Of a DNA stretch of 64,000 nt, positions 51,109-60,002 are shown piece after piece. The stretch lies in assembly GCF_002741945.1 (NCBI RefSeq), contig NZ_MDVN01000022.1:496001-560000 (forward strand), in the 5' to 3' direction. Under the pieces are notes generated by a model. The model saw nothing but the letters and a program-made list of their open reading frames with translations, was not told the DNA's origin and did no database searches. How positions within the stretch are numbered: position 1 is the first letter of the stretch; the number at the start of each line of letters is the position of its first letter. A program made the translations under genes and the position numbers. This DNA comes from Gaetbulibacter sp. 4G1 (GTDB lineage: Bacteria > Bacteroidota > Bacteroidia > Flavobacteriales > Flavobacteriaceae).

Positions 51109-51981
51109 ATGACCAATAATAACTTTTCTCGAATTATTGCAGGCACAATGACTTGGGGAAAATGGGGCAAGCAACTCTCTAAAAAAGAGATGGTTACCCT
51201 TATATCCAACTGTTTAGAAAACAATATTACAACCTTTGACCATGCAGATATTTACGGCGCTTATACAACTGAAAATGAATTTGGTAATGCTTACGCTGAT
51301 AGTGGTATTTCAAGAGAAAAAATTCAATTAATCAGTAAATGTGGTATTCAATACTTAACTGAAAACAGAAACAATAATGTAAAACACTATAATTATAGTA
51401 AAGAATATATTATTTGGTCTGTTGAAACATCTCTAAAGCATTTAAAAACTGAGTATTTAGACTTGTTACTATTACACAGACCAAGTCCTTTAATGCAACC
51501 TGAAATTATAGCAGAAGCTGTTTCTAAATTAAAACGACAAGGCAAAATAAAAAGCTTTGGCGTCTCTAATTTTATACCATCGCAAGTAGATTTAATTTCT
51601 AAGGATACTAGTATTTTGGTTAATCAAATACAGTTTTCATTAACACATCACGATGCTATGCATGATGGAACTCTAGACCAAATGATGCTTAAAAATATTA
51701 TTCCAATGGCTTGGTCTCCTTTAGGCCTTGTTTTTAAAGAAGATACTGAGCAAACAAGGAGAATACATAAGCAATTGGGTAAACTAATGGATAAATACAA
51801 CGCAACCGAAGATCAGCTTTTATTGGCTTGGTTATTAAAGCATCCAGCAAAAATTCATCCAGTGGTTGGTTCAACAAATAAAGAACGATTAAAAAATGCT
51901 GTTAAAGCAACTGAAATAGATTTAGAACTTGAAGACTGGTTTTTAATTTTAGTTGCTTGCCAAGGGCACAAAGTACCTTAA
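51109..51981 (+). CDS. Aldo/keto reductase
   Basis: A 290-residue cytosolic NADP(H)-dependent oxidoreductase with a TIM-barrel fold. It has the AKR start RIIAGTMTWGKWGKQLSKKE, catalytic Asp and Tyr in TTFDHADIYGAY, Lys in IQLISKCGIQ, and His in YLDLLLLHRPSPLM; the cofactor part is VGSTNKERLKNAVKATE. It resembles the YdhF-like group of AKRs. The substrate is unknown. Its upstream region was probably once joined to that of moxR before the island at 49878-51043 came in. Confidence 0.92.
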   Translation: MTNNNFSRIIAGTMTWGKWGKQLSKKEMVTLISNCLENNITTFDHADIYGAYTTENEFGNAYADSGISREKIQLISKCGIQYLTENRNNNVKHYNYSKEYIIWSVETSLKHLKTEYLDLLLLHRPSPLMQPEIIAEAVSKLKRQGKIKSFGVSNFIPSQVDLISKDTSILVNQIQFSLTHHDAMHDGTLDQMMLKNIIPMAWSPLGLVFKEDTEQTRRIHKQLGKLMDKYNATEDQLLLAWLLKHPAKIHPVVGSTNKERLKNAVKATEIDLELEDWFLILVACQGHKVP

Positions 51982-52050
51982 AACTAATCTGCAGTCTTCA
52001 GTCTCAAAAAAGACTTTTATTAAATTATTTGTTTAAATGAATATATAAGA

Positions 52051-52806
52051 ATGAAAAATAAAACAGCCTTAATAACAGGAGCAACAAGTGGTATAGGAGA
52101 AGCTACCGCTTACGAGTTTGCAAAACATGGTATTAATTTAGTGCTTTGCGGAAGGCGATTAAAACGCTTAAATACTATAAAAAAAGCTTTAGAGCGTTTA
52201 ACCAATGTACACATATTAAATTTTGATGTGCGTAATAAAGATGAAACTTTAAAAGCCATTGAATCGCTTCCAAAAGATTTTAAAAATATTGATATTCTTA
52301 TTAATAATGCCGGAAATGCTCATGGATTAGACCCCATACATAGCGGAAATACTGACGATTGGGACGCCATGATGGATATAAATGTAAAAGGATTACTTTA
52401 TGTGAGTAAGGCTATTATTCCGCAAATGACTGAAAGACAATCTGGGCATATTATAAACATTGGTTCTTCAGCAGGGAAAGAAGTTTACCCTAAAGGAAAT
52501 GTTTACTGTGCTAGTAAACATGCTGTTTTAGCAATTACAGAAGGGATGCGTATTGATTTAAATCCGTTTGGTGTAAAAGTAGGTTCTATAAACCCCGGAT
52601 TGGTTGAAACCGAGTTTTCACAAGTACGTTTTAAAGGTGATGCGATAGCCGATAACGTTTATAAAGGCTTTAAAGCGTTACAAGCTAAAGATATAGCAGA
52701 AATTATTTATTTTGCTATATCGCGTCCACCACACGTAAATATTGCCGATTTATTAGTATTTCCTACAGCCCAGGCTAGCTCAACAATTGTAAAAAAAGAA
52801 TTTTAA
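52051..52806 (+). CDS. Short-chain dehydrogenase/reductase (SDR), YdfG-like
   Basis: A 251-residue classical SDR. Cofactor motif ALITGATSGIGEATAYEFAK near the start with CGRRLKRL after strand 2, which favours NADP. LINNAGNA follows, then catalytic Ser in INIGSSAGKEVYPKGN and the YxxxK site as YCASKHAVLA. The NPG motif is in VGSINPGLVETEFSQV. Full length. Substrate unknown; relatives act on 3-hydroxy acids such as serine. It follows the aldo/keto reductase by 69 bp on the same strand. Confidence 0.92.
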   Translation: MKNKTALITGATSGIGEATAYEFAKHGINLVLCGRRLKRLNTIKKALERLTNVHILNFDVRNKDETLKAIESLPKDFKNIDILINNAGNAHGLDPIHSGNTDDWDAMMDINVKGLLYVSKAIIPQMTERQSGHIINIGSSAGKEVYPKGNVYCASKHAVLAITEGMRIDLNPFGVKVGSINPGLVETEFSQVRFKGDAIADNVYKGFKALQAKDIAEIIYFAISRPPHVNIADLLVFPTAQASSTIVKKEF

Positions 52807-52832
52807 ACCATAAGGTTTCTGCTTTAGCAAGA

Positions 52833-53975
52833 ATGACAGATATGATTAACAAACGCCTACTTATAAAACACCTTTTGGCTCACAACGATGAGAATAGTTT
52901 TTATGATAAAAAGCGTAAAATAGATATTAGTCATAAAGAAGGTAAAGCTAAATTTTTAAAGCACATTTGCGCCCTTTCAAACAGTAATCCAAAAAACAAT
53001 TCGTATATAGTAATAGGAGTTGAAGATGAAGACAATAATATTATTGGTGTCGATTTTTTTGACGATAGTAAAATTCAAAACCTCATAAATGCCTATTTAA
53101 GCCACCCTCCAATAGTGCAATACGAAAACATTCCGTTTCCACATTTACCAGACGATAAAGTAGTAGGGTTGGTAACTATAAGGCCAACGGGTAAAATAAC
53201 ATCGTTACGAAAAAACATTTGGAAATATTATGGTGGCTCAGTGTTTTTTAGAGATGGCAGCATGAGTATGCCTAAGGTGTTTGATATAGAAATAAAAGAC
53301 ATTAATTCTAAAATTGTTGAGGCTATTGAAAACCATGCCCAAAACAATATTGAACACACACTTGATTCTGTTTTTCATTTCATGAATACGCGTAAAGACT
53401 ATAATGCAAAATACAAAGTTTTTAAAGAATACTTTGTGGTATGTTGGTCTGGGCAAAAAAAAATAGTAAAAGATGAAACCTTTTTCTCTAGAGTAGATAT
53501 CGAGCTTATTAATGAACAAGTTCGTTTGTTTTTTTCAGCTTTAGATGAAGTTTCTATTTCCATTAATGCTGATAGCTTTAAAATTATTGAATATGTGAAT
53601 CTTGGGCTACAAAATACCAATAAGTATTATCCGCTTGAAGAAACTATTATTCATTTTGAAAACAATGCTAATTATAATATTGAGACCCAGTTGTTATTTA
53701 AACCACCTCAGTTTGATAAAAAAGTGTTACATCATATTTATAATTCTAATAATGCAATTTTAGAAAAACTAAAAAAAGGAGTTTCTTTTACAAAAACTGA
53801 AGAGCAAGATTTAAAAAATTTACCTGCAACCTATTTAATTTGCCACCTCAACCTTTTTGATGATGCTATTGATAAGCTTAACGAAGCAAAGCCCTATTTA
53901 AAAAATTATAGTAAAGAATTGTATAGTCTATACAAAGAGTCGTTGAGGATTTTAAGAAAAGTGAAATACAGTTAA
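52833..53975 (+). CDS. AlbA_2/Schlafen-type putative DNA-binding protein
   Basis: A 380-residue cytosolic protein. The N-terminal 150 residues match the AlbA_2 (Schlafen AAA-4) domain: KAKFLKHICALSNSNPKNNS, YIVIGVEDEDNNIIGVDFFD, and GLVTIRPTGKITSLRKNIWK. The C-terminal 230 residues are helical with no known motif. The start is either 52833 or 52842; 52833 lies in a repeat-like stretch (GCTTTAGCAAGAATGACAG), so 52842 (MINKRLLIKHLL) may be the true start. Usual roles of the domain are transcription control or nucleic-acid processing. It is 26 bp after the SDR gene and ends before a terminator at 54075-54123. Confidence 0.8.
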   Translation: MTDMINKRLLIKHLLAHNDENSFYDKKRKIDISHKEGKAKFLKHICALSNSNPKNNSYIVIGVEDEDNNIIGVDFFDDSKIQNLINAYLSHPPIVQYENIPFPHLPDDKVVGLVTIRPTGKITSLRKNIWKYYGGSVFFRDGSMSMPKVFDIEIKDINSKIVEAIENHAQNNIEHTLDSVFHFMNTRKDYNAKYKVFKEYFVVCWSGQKKIVKDETFFSRVDIELINEQVRLFFSALDEVSISINADSFKIIEYVNLGLQNTNKYYPLEETIIHFENNANYNIETQLLFKPPQFDKKVLHHIYNSNNAILEKLKKGVSFTKTEEQDLKNLPATYLICHLNLFDDAIDKLNEAKPYLKNYSKELYSLYKESLRILRKVKYS

Positions 53976-54074
53976 TTTCCTGTTGATAAAATTAATATTA
54001 ATTTAACTTTCAACTATTGTGTAACACATTAATTATAAACACTTTTGTACTGCTATTAATCTTTAATTAGATAT

Positions 54075-54123
54075 AAACCTTGTTTCTACCAGTATATTCT
54101 GGAATCTGAGACAAGGTTTTTTC
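54075..54123 (+). terminator. Terminator after the AlbA_2 gene
   Basis: Outer arms AAACCTTGT (54075-54083) and ACAAGGTTT (54111-54119), with an inner CCAG/CTGG stem, and a T-run. It separates the AlbA_2 gene from the sigma-factor operon. The rest of the 53976-54183 gap shows no gene. Confidence 0.8.
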
Positions 54124-54183
54124 ATGTAAAATGAAACCTTTCTTTTTTTTCTTCGTTTTTAATAGTATAACCGTCAAGATTAA

Positions 54184-54735
54184 ATGTCTAAAAAAATAAG
54201 TGTATTAATTAAAAAGTGTATCAAAGGCGACCAAAAAGCCCAAATGCATTTATACGATTCATACTGTGAAGCTATGTTTTATATAGCATGTAGGTATTTA
54301 AAAAATGAAGACGAAGCAAAAGATGCTATGCAAGAAGGGTTTTTAAAAGCGTTTTTTAAACTAAGCACTTATAAAGACGATCTTAGTTTTGGAGCTTGGT
54401 TAAAAAAAATAATTATAAATCAATGTATTGATGTTTTAAAGAAGAAAAAACTTGAAACAGTTTCTATAGAAAGTCAAACATTCGAAATTATTGATAATGA
54501 GACTTCTTGGGAGTTTGATTCAGGATTATCTAAGGTGATTATTGAAAACACTATTAATACACTACCAGAAAAATACAAGCTTGTATTACAATTGTATTTA
54601 ATTGAAGGTTACGATCACTCTGAAATTTCAGAGATTCTAAACATTCCCATTAAAACTTCAAGAACACATTTAAGTAGGGGTAAAATGTTACTTAGAAACT
54701 TTTTAAAAAAACAAAATTATGAAGCACGATATTAG
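54184..54735 (+). CDS. ECF-type RNA polymerase sigma factor
   Basis: A 183-residue sigma-70 family protein without region 1 or 3. Region 2: CEAMFYIACRYLKNEDEAKD, MQEGFLKAFFKLSTYKDDLS, FGAWLKKIIINQCIDVLKKK. Region 4: NTLPEKYKLVLQLYLIEGYD, HSEISEILNIPIKTSRTHLS, RGKMLLRNFLKK. First gene of a three-gene overlap cluster. The next start codon (54719) lies 17 nt inside this gene, so its product is made by coupled translation. It probably transcribes its own operon and others upon an envelope signal. Confidence 0.93.
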   Translation: MSKKISVLIKKCIKGDQKAQMHLYDSYCEAMFYIACRYLKNEDEAKDAMQEGFLKAFFKLSTYKDDLSFGAWLKKIIINQCIDVLKKKKLETVSIESQTFEIIDNETSWEFDSGLSKVIIENTINTLPEKYKLVLQLYLIEGYDHSEISEILNIPIKTSRTHLSRGKMLLRNFLKKQNYEARY

Positions 54736-55243
54736 AACTCTTTTCAAAGGAGATTCGTTTCCTAAAAGGGAGTTGCCAGACTCTCATAGAAGCGAGTTTT
54801 TAGAGAAACTTCAATCTTCAAAAAAAGAGAAAAAGTATATTAATATTAGTATTTTATACAAATACGTTGCCTTATTTATTGTCTTATTATCTATTGGAAT
54901 AATAGTTACTAATCCATTTTCAAAAGAAAACAGTTTAGCCGATACCGCTCTAGAAATACAATTAAAAGAGATTGAAAAAACCTATTTAGAAAATATTGAC
55001 AAGGAATGGCAAAGTTTTATTGTATTAACAAAAGATAAAAAGCTTATAAAGCGCTATGAGAATAAACTGAGCGAATTAAATGATGGCTATCAAGAAATTT
55101 CGAATCAATACAAAATAGACAAAAACAATATGATTGTAATTGAAGCTCTAATCGAAAATTTAAAAACCAGATTACAACTATTAAAAGATATTCAACAACA
55201 CATTAACTTATTAAATAAAGAACATGAGAACATTACAATTTAA
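54719..55243 (+). CDS. Putative anti-sigma factor, single-pass membrane protein
   Basis: A 174-residue protein with a cytosolic N-terminal part of about 45 residues (RTLFKGDSFPKRELPDSHRS), one membrane helix (YKYVALFIVLLSIGIIVT, near 47-65) and a periplasmic coiled-coil-like tail rich in Lys and Glu (EIQLKEIEKTYLENIDKEWQ). No zinc-binding HxxxCxxC motif is seen, so it is not a ZAS-type anti-sigma. Its overlap with the sigma gene (17 nt) and with the next gene (20 nt) argues for a tight sigma/anti-sigma cassette. Confidence 0.75.
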   Translation: MKHDIRTLFKGDSFPKRELPDSHRSEFLEKLQSSKKEKKYINISILYKYVALFIVLLSIGIIVTNPFSKENSLADTALEIQLKEIEKTYLENIDKEWQSFIVLTKDKKLIKRYENKLSELNDGYQEISNQYKIDKNNMIVIEALIENLKTRLQLLKDIQQHINLLNKEHENITI

Positions 55244-56360
55244 ATTATGGCTTTTAATGTTTCTTTCATCAGCCACTCTATTGGCACAAAAAGAAAATAT
55301 TTATTCAAAAAACTTTAAAACAGATAAAAATACTACAGCTCTGTTAAAATTAAAAGGTGGTACAGTTAAAATAGAATCATCTCCTGATGAAAACTTTTAT
55401 GTAGAGTATAACGTAGTGTTTGATAATTATCCTAAAAGAAAAAAGAAAGGAATAATTGAAAAAATTGAAATCGAAGCTCAAATGAGTGACAATCATATTA
55501 CATTAGTTGATAAATCTAAAATTTACTTTAATGCAAGATTAAATGCTATGCTAGGAAACTTGTATAAAAAAGATACATCTAAAGTCAAAAACTATAATAA
55601 AAAGTCTAAACAAGATTTAATAGAAGAAATAAAAGAAATTAGAACCCCTGTTTCCTTTTACGAAGAGTTAATTAAAAACTCTAGTAGATACAGTGCAAAA
55701 GAAAAAGAAGAGTTAATTAACAAATTTAATAGCCGAAAAAAAAGAAGCTATAACAAAAGTTTTATTATTAAAATTCCAACGAATATTGAGCTCACAATTG
55801 ATGCAAAAAACACAATAATTAGATTAGCAAATAATTTAGAAAACAAACTTTCCGTTAGGCTTGACGGAGGAAAATTTATTGCAAAATCTCTTAGTAATAA
55901 TAGCAATGTGATAAAAGTTAAAGACGCATTGTTTTTAACTGAAAATATTAATGGTGGCGAGTTTGCCCTTAACAATATTAAAAAAGGCTTAATTGGAAGC
56001 ATTAATAACATTAACTTATTGGCAGAATTTTCTAATTTAGAAATAGGTGAAGTTCAACAAAACAATAATTTTAAAGGTTTTAGCAACGATATATTGATAC
56101 ATAATTTCTCAAATAACTTTAACCAATTTGATTTGTTTTTAGAGTATTCAAAAATTCATTTTTTTAAACTAAGTCATGATTATGAATTGAATGCCATCGG
56201 TTACAACACTCTTGTTAATATAGGCAATATAATAGGGAAAGTGGCTCCTCAAAAAAGTGACAAAAAAGAAAAGTTTTTTGTTAAAGAGCGCTCTGGAAAA
56301 GGGCTGTTTTCTGGAATCATGAATTTTGATCTAACTCATAGTTTTATAAATATCCATTAA
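55224..56360 (+). CDS. Exported effector-like protein of the sigma cassette, unknown function
   Basis: A 378-residue protein with a signal peptide (WLLMFLSSATLLAQ). The N-terminal part carries a DUF4097-like beta strand pattern (LKLKGGTVKIESSPDENFYV), a Lys-rich helix near 105-170, and a second beta part with repeated turns (KIPTNIELTIDAKNTIIRLA, LLAEFSNLEIGEVQQ, FDLFLEYSKIHFF) like a beta-helix adhesin of the DUF4097 type. Translation is coupled to the anti-sigma gene by a 20-nt overlap. A terminator ends the cassette at 56371-56404. Confidence 0.75.
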   Translation: MRTLQFKLWLLMFLSSATLLAQKENIYSKNFKTDKNTTALLKLKGGTVKIESSPDENFYVEYNVVFDNYPKRKKKGIIEKIEIEAQMSDNHITLVDKSKIYFNARLNAMLGNLYKKDTSKVKNYNKKSKQDLIEEIKEIRTPVSFYEELIKNSSRYSAKEKEELINKFNSRKKRSYNKSFIIKIPTNIELTIDAKNTIIRLANNLENKLSVRLDGGKFIAKSLSNNSNVIKVKDALFLTENINGGEFALNNIKKGLIGSINNINLLAEFSNLEIGEVQQNNNFKGFSNDILIHNFSNNFNQFDLFLEYSKIHFFKLSHDYELNAIGYNTLVNIGNIIGKVAPQKSDKKEKFFVKERSGKGLFSGIMNFDLTHSFINIH

Positions 56361-56370
56361 TGTTTTAAGA

Positions 56371-56404
56371 AAAAAAAGCCACATCTTTCGATGTGGCTTT
56401 TTTT
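56371..56404. terminator. Bidirectional terminator between the sigma cassette and ALDH gene
   Basis: Perfect arms AAAAAAAGCCACATC and GATGTGGCTTTTTTT with loop TTTC. Confidence 0.92.
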
Positions 56405-56421
56405 ATTTAGTGTTCTTTTTT

Positions 56422-57975
56422 TTAAAGATCAAACTTAATCCCTTGAGCTAATGGTAACTCATCAGAATAATTAATAGTGTTTGTTTGACGTCTCATGTAT
56501 ACTTTCCAAGCATCAGATCCAGACTCGCGTCCGCCACCCGTTTCTTTTTCACCACCAAAAGCACCACCAATTTCTGCCCCAGATGTCCCAATATTTACAT
56601 TGGCAATACCACAATCTGAACCAGCGTATGATAAGAATTTCTCTGCTTCTTTCATTTCGTTAGTCATAATTGCAGATGATAAGCCTTGAGCAACACCATT
56701 TTGCTTATCAATAGCATTTTCTACTTCTCCTGAATATTTCATTAAATATAAAATTGGAGCAAAGGTTTCGTGTTGTACAATTTCAAAATGATTTTCAGCT
56801 TCAATAATTGCTGGTTTTACGTAGCATCCGCTTTCGTAACCTTCGCCTTCTAAAACACCGCCTTCAACTAGTACGTTTCCACCTTCTGCTTTTGCCTTTT
56901 CAATAGCAGATAAATAAGTATTTACAGCATCTTTGTCAATTAAAGGACCTATATGATTTTTTTCATCTAATGGGTTTCCAATAGTTAATTGGCCATAAGC
57001 ACCAACTATTGCGTCTCTTACTTTATCATAAACAGATTCGTGAATAATTAATCGTCGAGTAGATGTACAGCGTTGTCCGCAGGTTCCAACAGCTCCAAAT
57101 ACTGCACCAGGAACAACTACTTTTAAATCTGCAGAAGGTGTAATAATTATAGCATTGTTTCCTCCTAATTCTAATAAAGATTTCCCAAAACGCTCAGCTA
57201 CTGTTGCACCAACAATTCTTCCCATTCTAGTTGAACCTGTTGCAGAAACTAAAGGAATTCTAGGATCTGTAGTCATCATTTCACCAACTTTGTAATCACC
57301 ATTAATAATACAAGAAATGCCTTCTGGCAAGTTGTTTTCTTTTAAAATTCCTGCTATAATGTTTTGACAAGCAACAGAGCATAATGGAGCTTTTTCTGAA
57401 GCTTTCCATACACATACATCACCGCAAATCCATGCTAAAGCTGTGTTCCAAGCCCAAACTGCAACTGGAAAGTTAAAAGCAGAGATAATCCCAACAACAC
57501 CAATTGGGTGCCATTGCTCTCTCATAACATGTCCAGGACGTTCCGATGGAATGGTTTGCCCGTTTAATTGTCTTGATAATCCAACAGCAAAATCACAGAT
57601 GTCAATCATTTCTTGAACCTCTCCGTATCCTTCTTGTAAAGACTTACCCATCTCGTATGAAACTAATTTTCCTAATGGTTCTTTTAAGTCTCTTAATTTG
57701 TTTCCAAATTGACGCACAATTTCTCCACGTTGTGGAGCTGGCATATCTCTGAAAGATAAAAAGGCTGTTGTTGCAGCATTCATTACCCTTTCGTAATCTG
57801 CTTTTGTTGTCGTTTTTACTTTTCCAATTAATTTTCCATCAACAGGAGAATATGATTCAATAATTTCTCCATTAGAAAAATTATTTGAACCTGTTGAAGT
57901 TCCTTCATTAATTGCACTTAACCCCAACTCATTCAAGGCTTCTTTTATTCCGAAATCAGTAGTTACTGCTTCCAT
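56422..57975 (-). CDS. Aldehyde dehydrogenase, ALDH7-like (aminoadipate semialdehyde type)
   Basis: A 517-residue NAD(P)-dependent enzyme. Start FGIKEALNELGLSAINEGTS is typical for ALDH7 (antiquitin-like) proteins. Catalytic residues: Cys303 in FGAVGTCGQRCTSTRRL and Glu in LLELGGNNAIIIT, with the Asn in SAFNFPVAVWAWNTALAW. The likely substrate is alpha-aminoadipate semialdehyde from lysine breakdown, but this rests on motif recognition; betaine or succinate semialdehydes cannot be ruled out. Divergent from the asparaginase-type gene. Confidence 0.9.
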   Translation of the reverse strand: MEAVTTDFGIKEALNELGLSAINEGTSTGSNNFSNGEIIESYSPVDGKLIGKVKTTTKADYERVMNAATTAFLSFRDMPAPQRGEIVRQFGNKLRDLKEPLGKLVSYEMGKSLQEGYGEVQEMIDICDFAVGLSRQLNGQTIPSERPGHVMREQWHPIGVVGIISAFNFPVAVWAWNTALAWICGDVCVWKASEKAPLCSVACQNIIAGILKENNLPEGISCIINGDYKVGEMMTTDPRIPLVSATGSTRMGRIVGATVAERFGKSLLELGGNNAIIITPSADLKVVVPGAVFGAVGTCGQRCTSTRRLIIHESVYDKVRDAIVGAYGQLTIGNPLDEKNHIGPLIDKDAVNTYLSAIEKAKAEGGNVLVEGGVLEGEGYESGCYVKPAIIEAENHFEIVQHETFAPILYLMKYSGEVENAIDKQNGVAQGLSSAIMTNEMKEAEKFLSYAGSDCGIANVNIGTSGAEIGGAFGGEKETGGGRESGSDAWKVYMRRQTNTINYSDELPLAQGIKFDL

Positions 57976-58098
57976 ATATTTTCGTTTTATTATTATTACT
58001 AAATTTTGTTGCGAATATACTAATTTATAGTGTTTATCTTTCTCAATTTTATATTAAAAATACTATCTTTAAAAGCCATTTAGCAGACTCTATTTATT

Positions 58099-59148
58099 AT
58101 GAAAAAAATCATCTTTTTACTTTCTACTTTATTCATTTTTAGTGCTTGTAAAAATGCTGAAAACAATACTGAAGTAACAACAGGCAACCCTAGACAAGAA
58201 TTCTCTATTATTATTCATGGAGGTGCCGGCACTATTTTAAAAAAGAATATGTCTCCAGAGATGGAAACCGCTTATAAACAGAAATTAGAAGAGGCTATTA
58301 GAGTAGGTTATGAAATTTTAAAAAACGGGGGGACTAGTATAGATGCTGTAACAAAAACTATAAATGTTATGGAAGACTCACCTTTATTTAATGCAGGAAA
58401 AGGCGCTGTTTTTACTCATGAAGAAACTAACGAGCATGATGCTTCTATTATGGACGGAAAAACTTTAAACGCAGGAGCTTCAGCTGGAACAACAACCGTT
58501 AAAAACCCTATTGATTTAGCCAAGGCTGTTATGGAAAAATCGCCTCATGTAATGCTGTCTGGAAAAGGGGCAGACACTTTTGCAAAAAAACAAGGCTTAC
58601 AAATTGTTGAGCCAAATTATTTTTATACTGAAAGGCGCTATAAATCACTTCAAAACATAAAAGAAAAAGAACAAACAGAACTAGATCATGATACTAAAGT
58701 TTCGTTTTATGATGGCGATATTAAAGATTCAAAATTTGGAACTGTGGGTTGTGCTGCCTTAGACAAAAACGGCAACTTAGCTGCTGGAACCTCAACAGGT
58801 GGAATGACCAATAAACGCTGGGGGCGCATAGGAGATTCTCCAATTATTGGCGCTGGTACATATGCTAATAATAATACTTGTGCCGTGTCAAGTACAGGTT
58901 GGGGCGAATATTTTATGCGTGGAATGGTCGCTTATGATATTTCTGCTTTAATGGAATATAAAAACTTGAGCTTAAAAGAAGCCGCTCAAGAAGTCATTCA
59001 AAATAAATTAACCCGTCTTGGTGGTACAGGAGGTATTGTTGCCATTGATAAAAACGGAAATATGATAGCCGAGTTTAATACTGCTGGCATGTACAGAGCT
59101 ACCATAAACGATAAAGGCGAATTATCTATTGGGATTTATAAAGATTAA
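58099..59148 (+). CDS. Isoaspartyl peptidase/L-asparaginase (Ntn-hydrolase), lipoprotein
   Basis: A 349-residue plant-type asparaginase. A lipobox (LSTLFIFSACKN) is at the start, then the alpha subunit (FSIIIHGGAGTILKKNMSPE, GKGAVFTHEETNEHDASIMD) and the autocleavage Thr215 in SKFGTVGCAALDKNGNLAAG, followed by GTSTGGMTNKRWGRIGDSPI. It cleaves itself to form the active Thr and hydrolyses beta-aspartyl peptides or asparagine in the periplasm. The stop TAA overlaps the stop of the convergent CAP gene (TTAA at 59145-59148). Confidence 0.93.
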   Translation: MKKIIFLLSTLFIFSACKNAENNTEVTTGNPRQEFSIIIHGGAGTILKKNMSPEMETAYKQKLEEAIRVGYEILKNGGTSIDAVTKTINVMEDSPLFNAGKGAVFTHEETNEHDASIMDGKTLNAGASAGTTTVKNPIDLAKAVMEKSPHVMLSGKGADTFAKKQGLQIVEPNYFYTERRYKSLQNIKEKEQTELDHDTKVSFYDGDIKDSKFGTVGCAALDKNGNLAAGTSTGGMTNKRWGRIGDSPIIGAGTYANNNTCAVSSTGWGEYFMRGMVAYDISALMEYKNLSLKEAAQEVIQNKLTRLGGTGGIVAIDKNGNMIAEFNTAGMYRATINDKGELSIGIYKD

Positions 59149-59651
59149 GTATTATTTGGCTCTGGCTTTTTCTTTAGGAAAATCTGTGTAAAATAATATA
59201 CTCCAGAACTGTTTTTTACAACACTAATACCAATATGTGTAAAATCACCTTCTATATTTGCTCGATGCCCACTGCTATCTATCCAAGCGTCCATAACATC
59301 TTTAGCAGATTGTTGACCATAAGCAACATTTTCTCCAGTTCTAGAAGCTTTTTCTTCATTAAATAATCGATCGGACCTTTCGTCAAAATAATCATGACTT
59401 ATATCCTTTTGCGCAATCATATAATGGGTATGCTCTTCTGCTAATTCTGTCGCTAAATCGTTTATGACTAGAGGCTCTTTACCAATACTCACTCTATGTA
59501 AGTTTACTAGTTGAAATATTTCTTCTTCAATAGAGAGTGTTTCTAACTTTTCTATATCTTCAAGCGAATCATCTTTTGAACATGAAACAGTACACGTTAA
59601 TACTGCAAAACATGACAAAATTAACCAAGTTTTAAAATAGTAGGTTTTCAT
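59145..59651 (-). CDS. CAP-domain lipoprotein
   Basis: A 168-residue lipoprotein (lipobox LTCTVSCSKD, Cys24). The CAP (SCP/PR1-like) domain is visible: FQLVNLHRVSIGKEPLVIND, LAEEHTHYMIAQKDISHDYF, NVAYGQQSAKDVMDAWIDSS and GHRANIEGDFTHIGISVVKN, with His residues of the cavity in ELAEEHTHY and SSGHRAN. CAP proteins of bacteria are extracytoplasmic with mostly unknown functions. It is divergent from the alpha-2-macroglobulin gene (351 bp) and may belong to the same envelope-defence group; no proof. Confidence 0.88.
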   Translation of the reverse strand: MKTYYFKTWLILSCFAVLTCTVSCSKDDSLEDIEKLETLSIEEEIFQLVNLHRVSIGKEPLVINDLATELAEEHTHYMIAQKDISHDYFDERSDRLFNEEKASRTGENVAYGQQSAKDVMDAWIDSSGHRANIEGDFTHIGISVVKNSSGVYYFTQIFLKKKPEPNNT

Positions 59652-60002
59652 AAGTATTTAATTTGGGGTATTCGAATATACGCTAGTTTTTGATTTATAG
59701 ATCCATAGACACAAAAATTCTAGTATTTATATTCTAAAAAAGGACGTTCATCGAGTTTTTTAATTAATTTTAAAAAAATGAACATTTAAAACGTTAAGAC
59801 TTATTTAACGTTTTAAAAAAATCTAAACATCAAAATTTGAACGTAACTTTATTAACAAGAAACATCGTATGTAAAAAATATCTTTCTCCTACAAAAGTTA
59901 TTTCGATGTTACATTTGACAGATAAAATCAATAAAAATCTACAAATGAAACTGCCTACGCTTTCTTTTCACCAGTTCATTTTCACTTAAATCCATCAATC
60001 CT
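59652..60002. other. Intergenic region between CAP and alpha-2-macroglobulin genes
   Basis: 351 bp without a gene. It holds a perfect dyad at 59785-59817 and AT-rich promoter-like sequence (TAACTTTA near 59840). Both strands were read for frames and none was convincing. Confidence 0.6.
59785..59817. promoter_or_regulatory. Perfect 13-bp dyad, operator-like
   Basis: TTTAAAACGTTAA (59785-59797) and TTAACGTTTTAAA (59805-59817) around a 7-nt spacer. It sits between divergent genes and 185 bp before the alpha-2-macroglobulin start. Size and spacing fit a dimeric regulator site; hairpin termination is less likely on the plus strand, which has no T-run. Confidence 0.5.
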
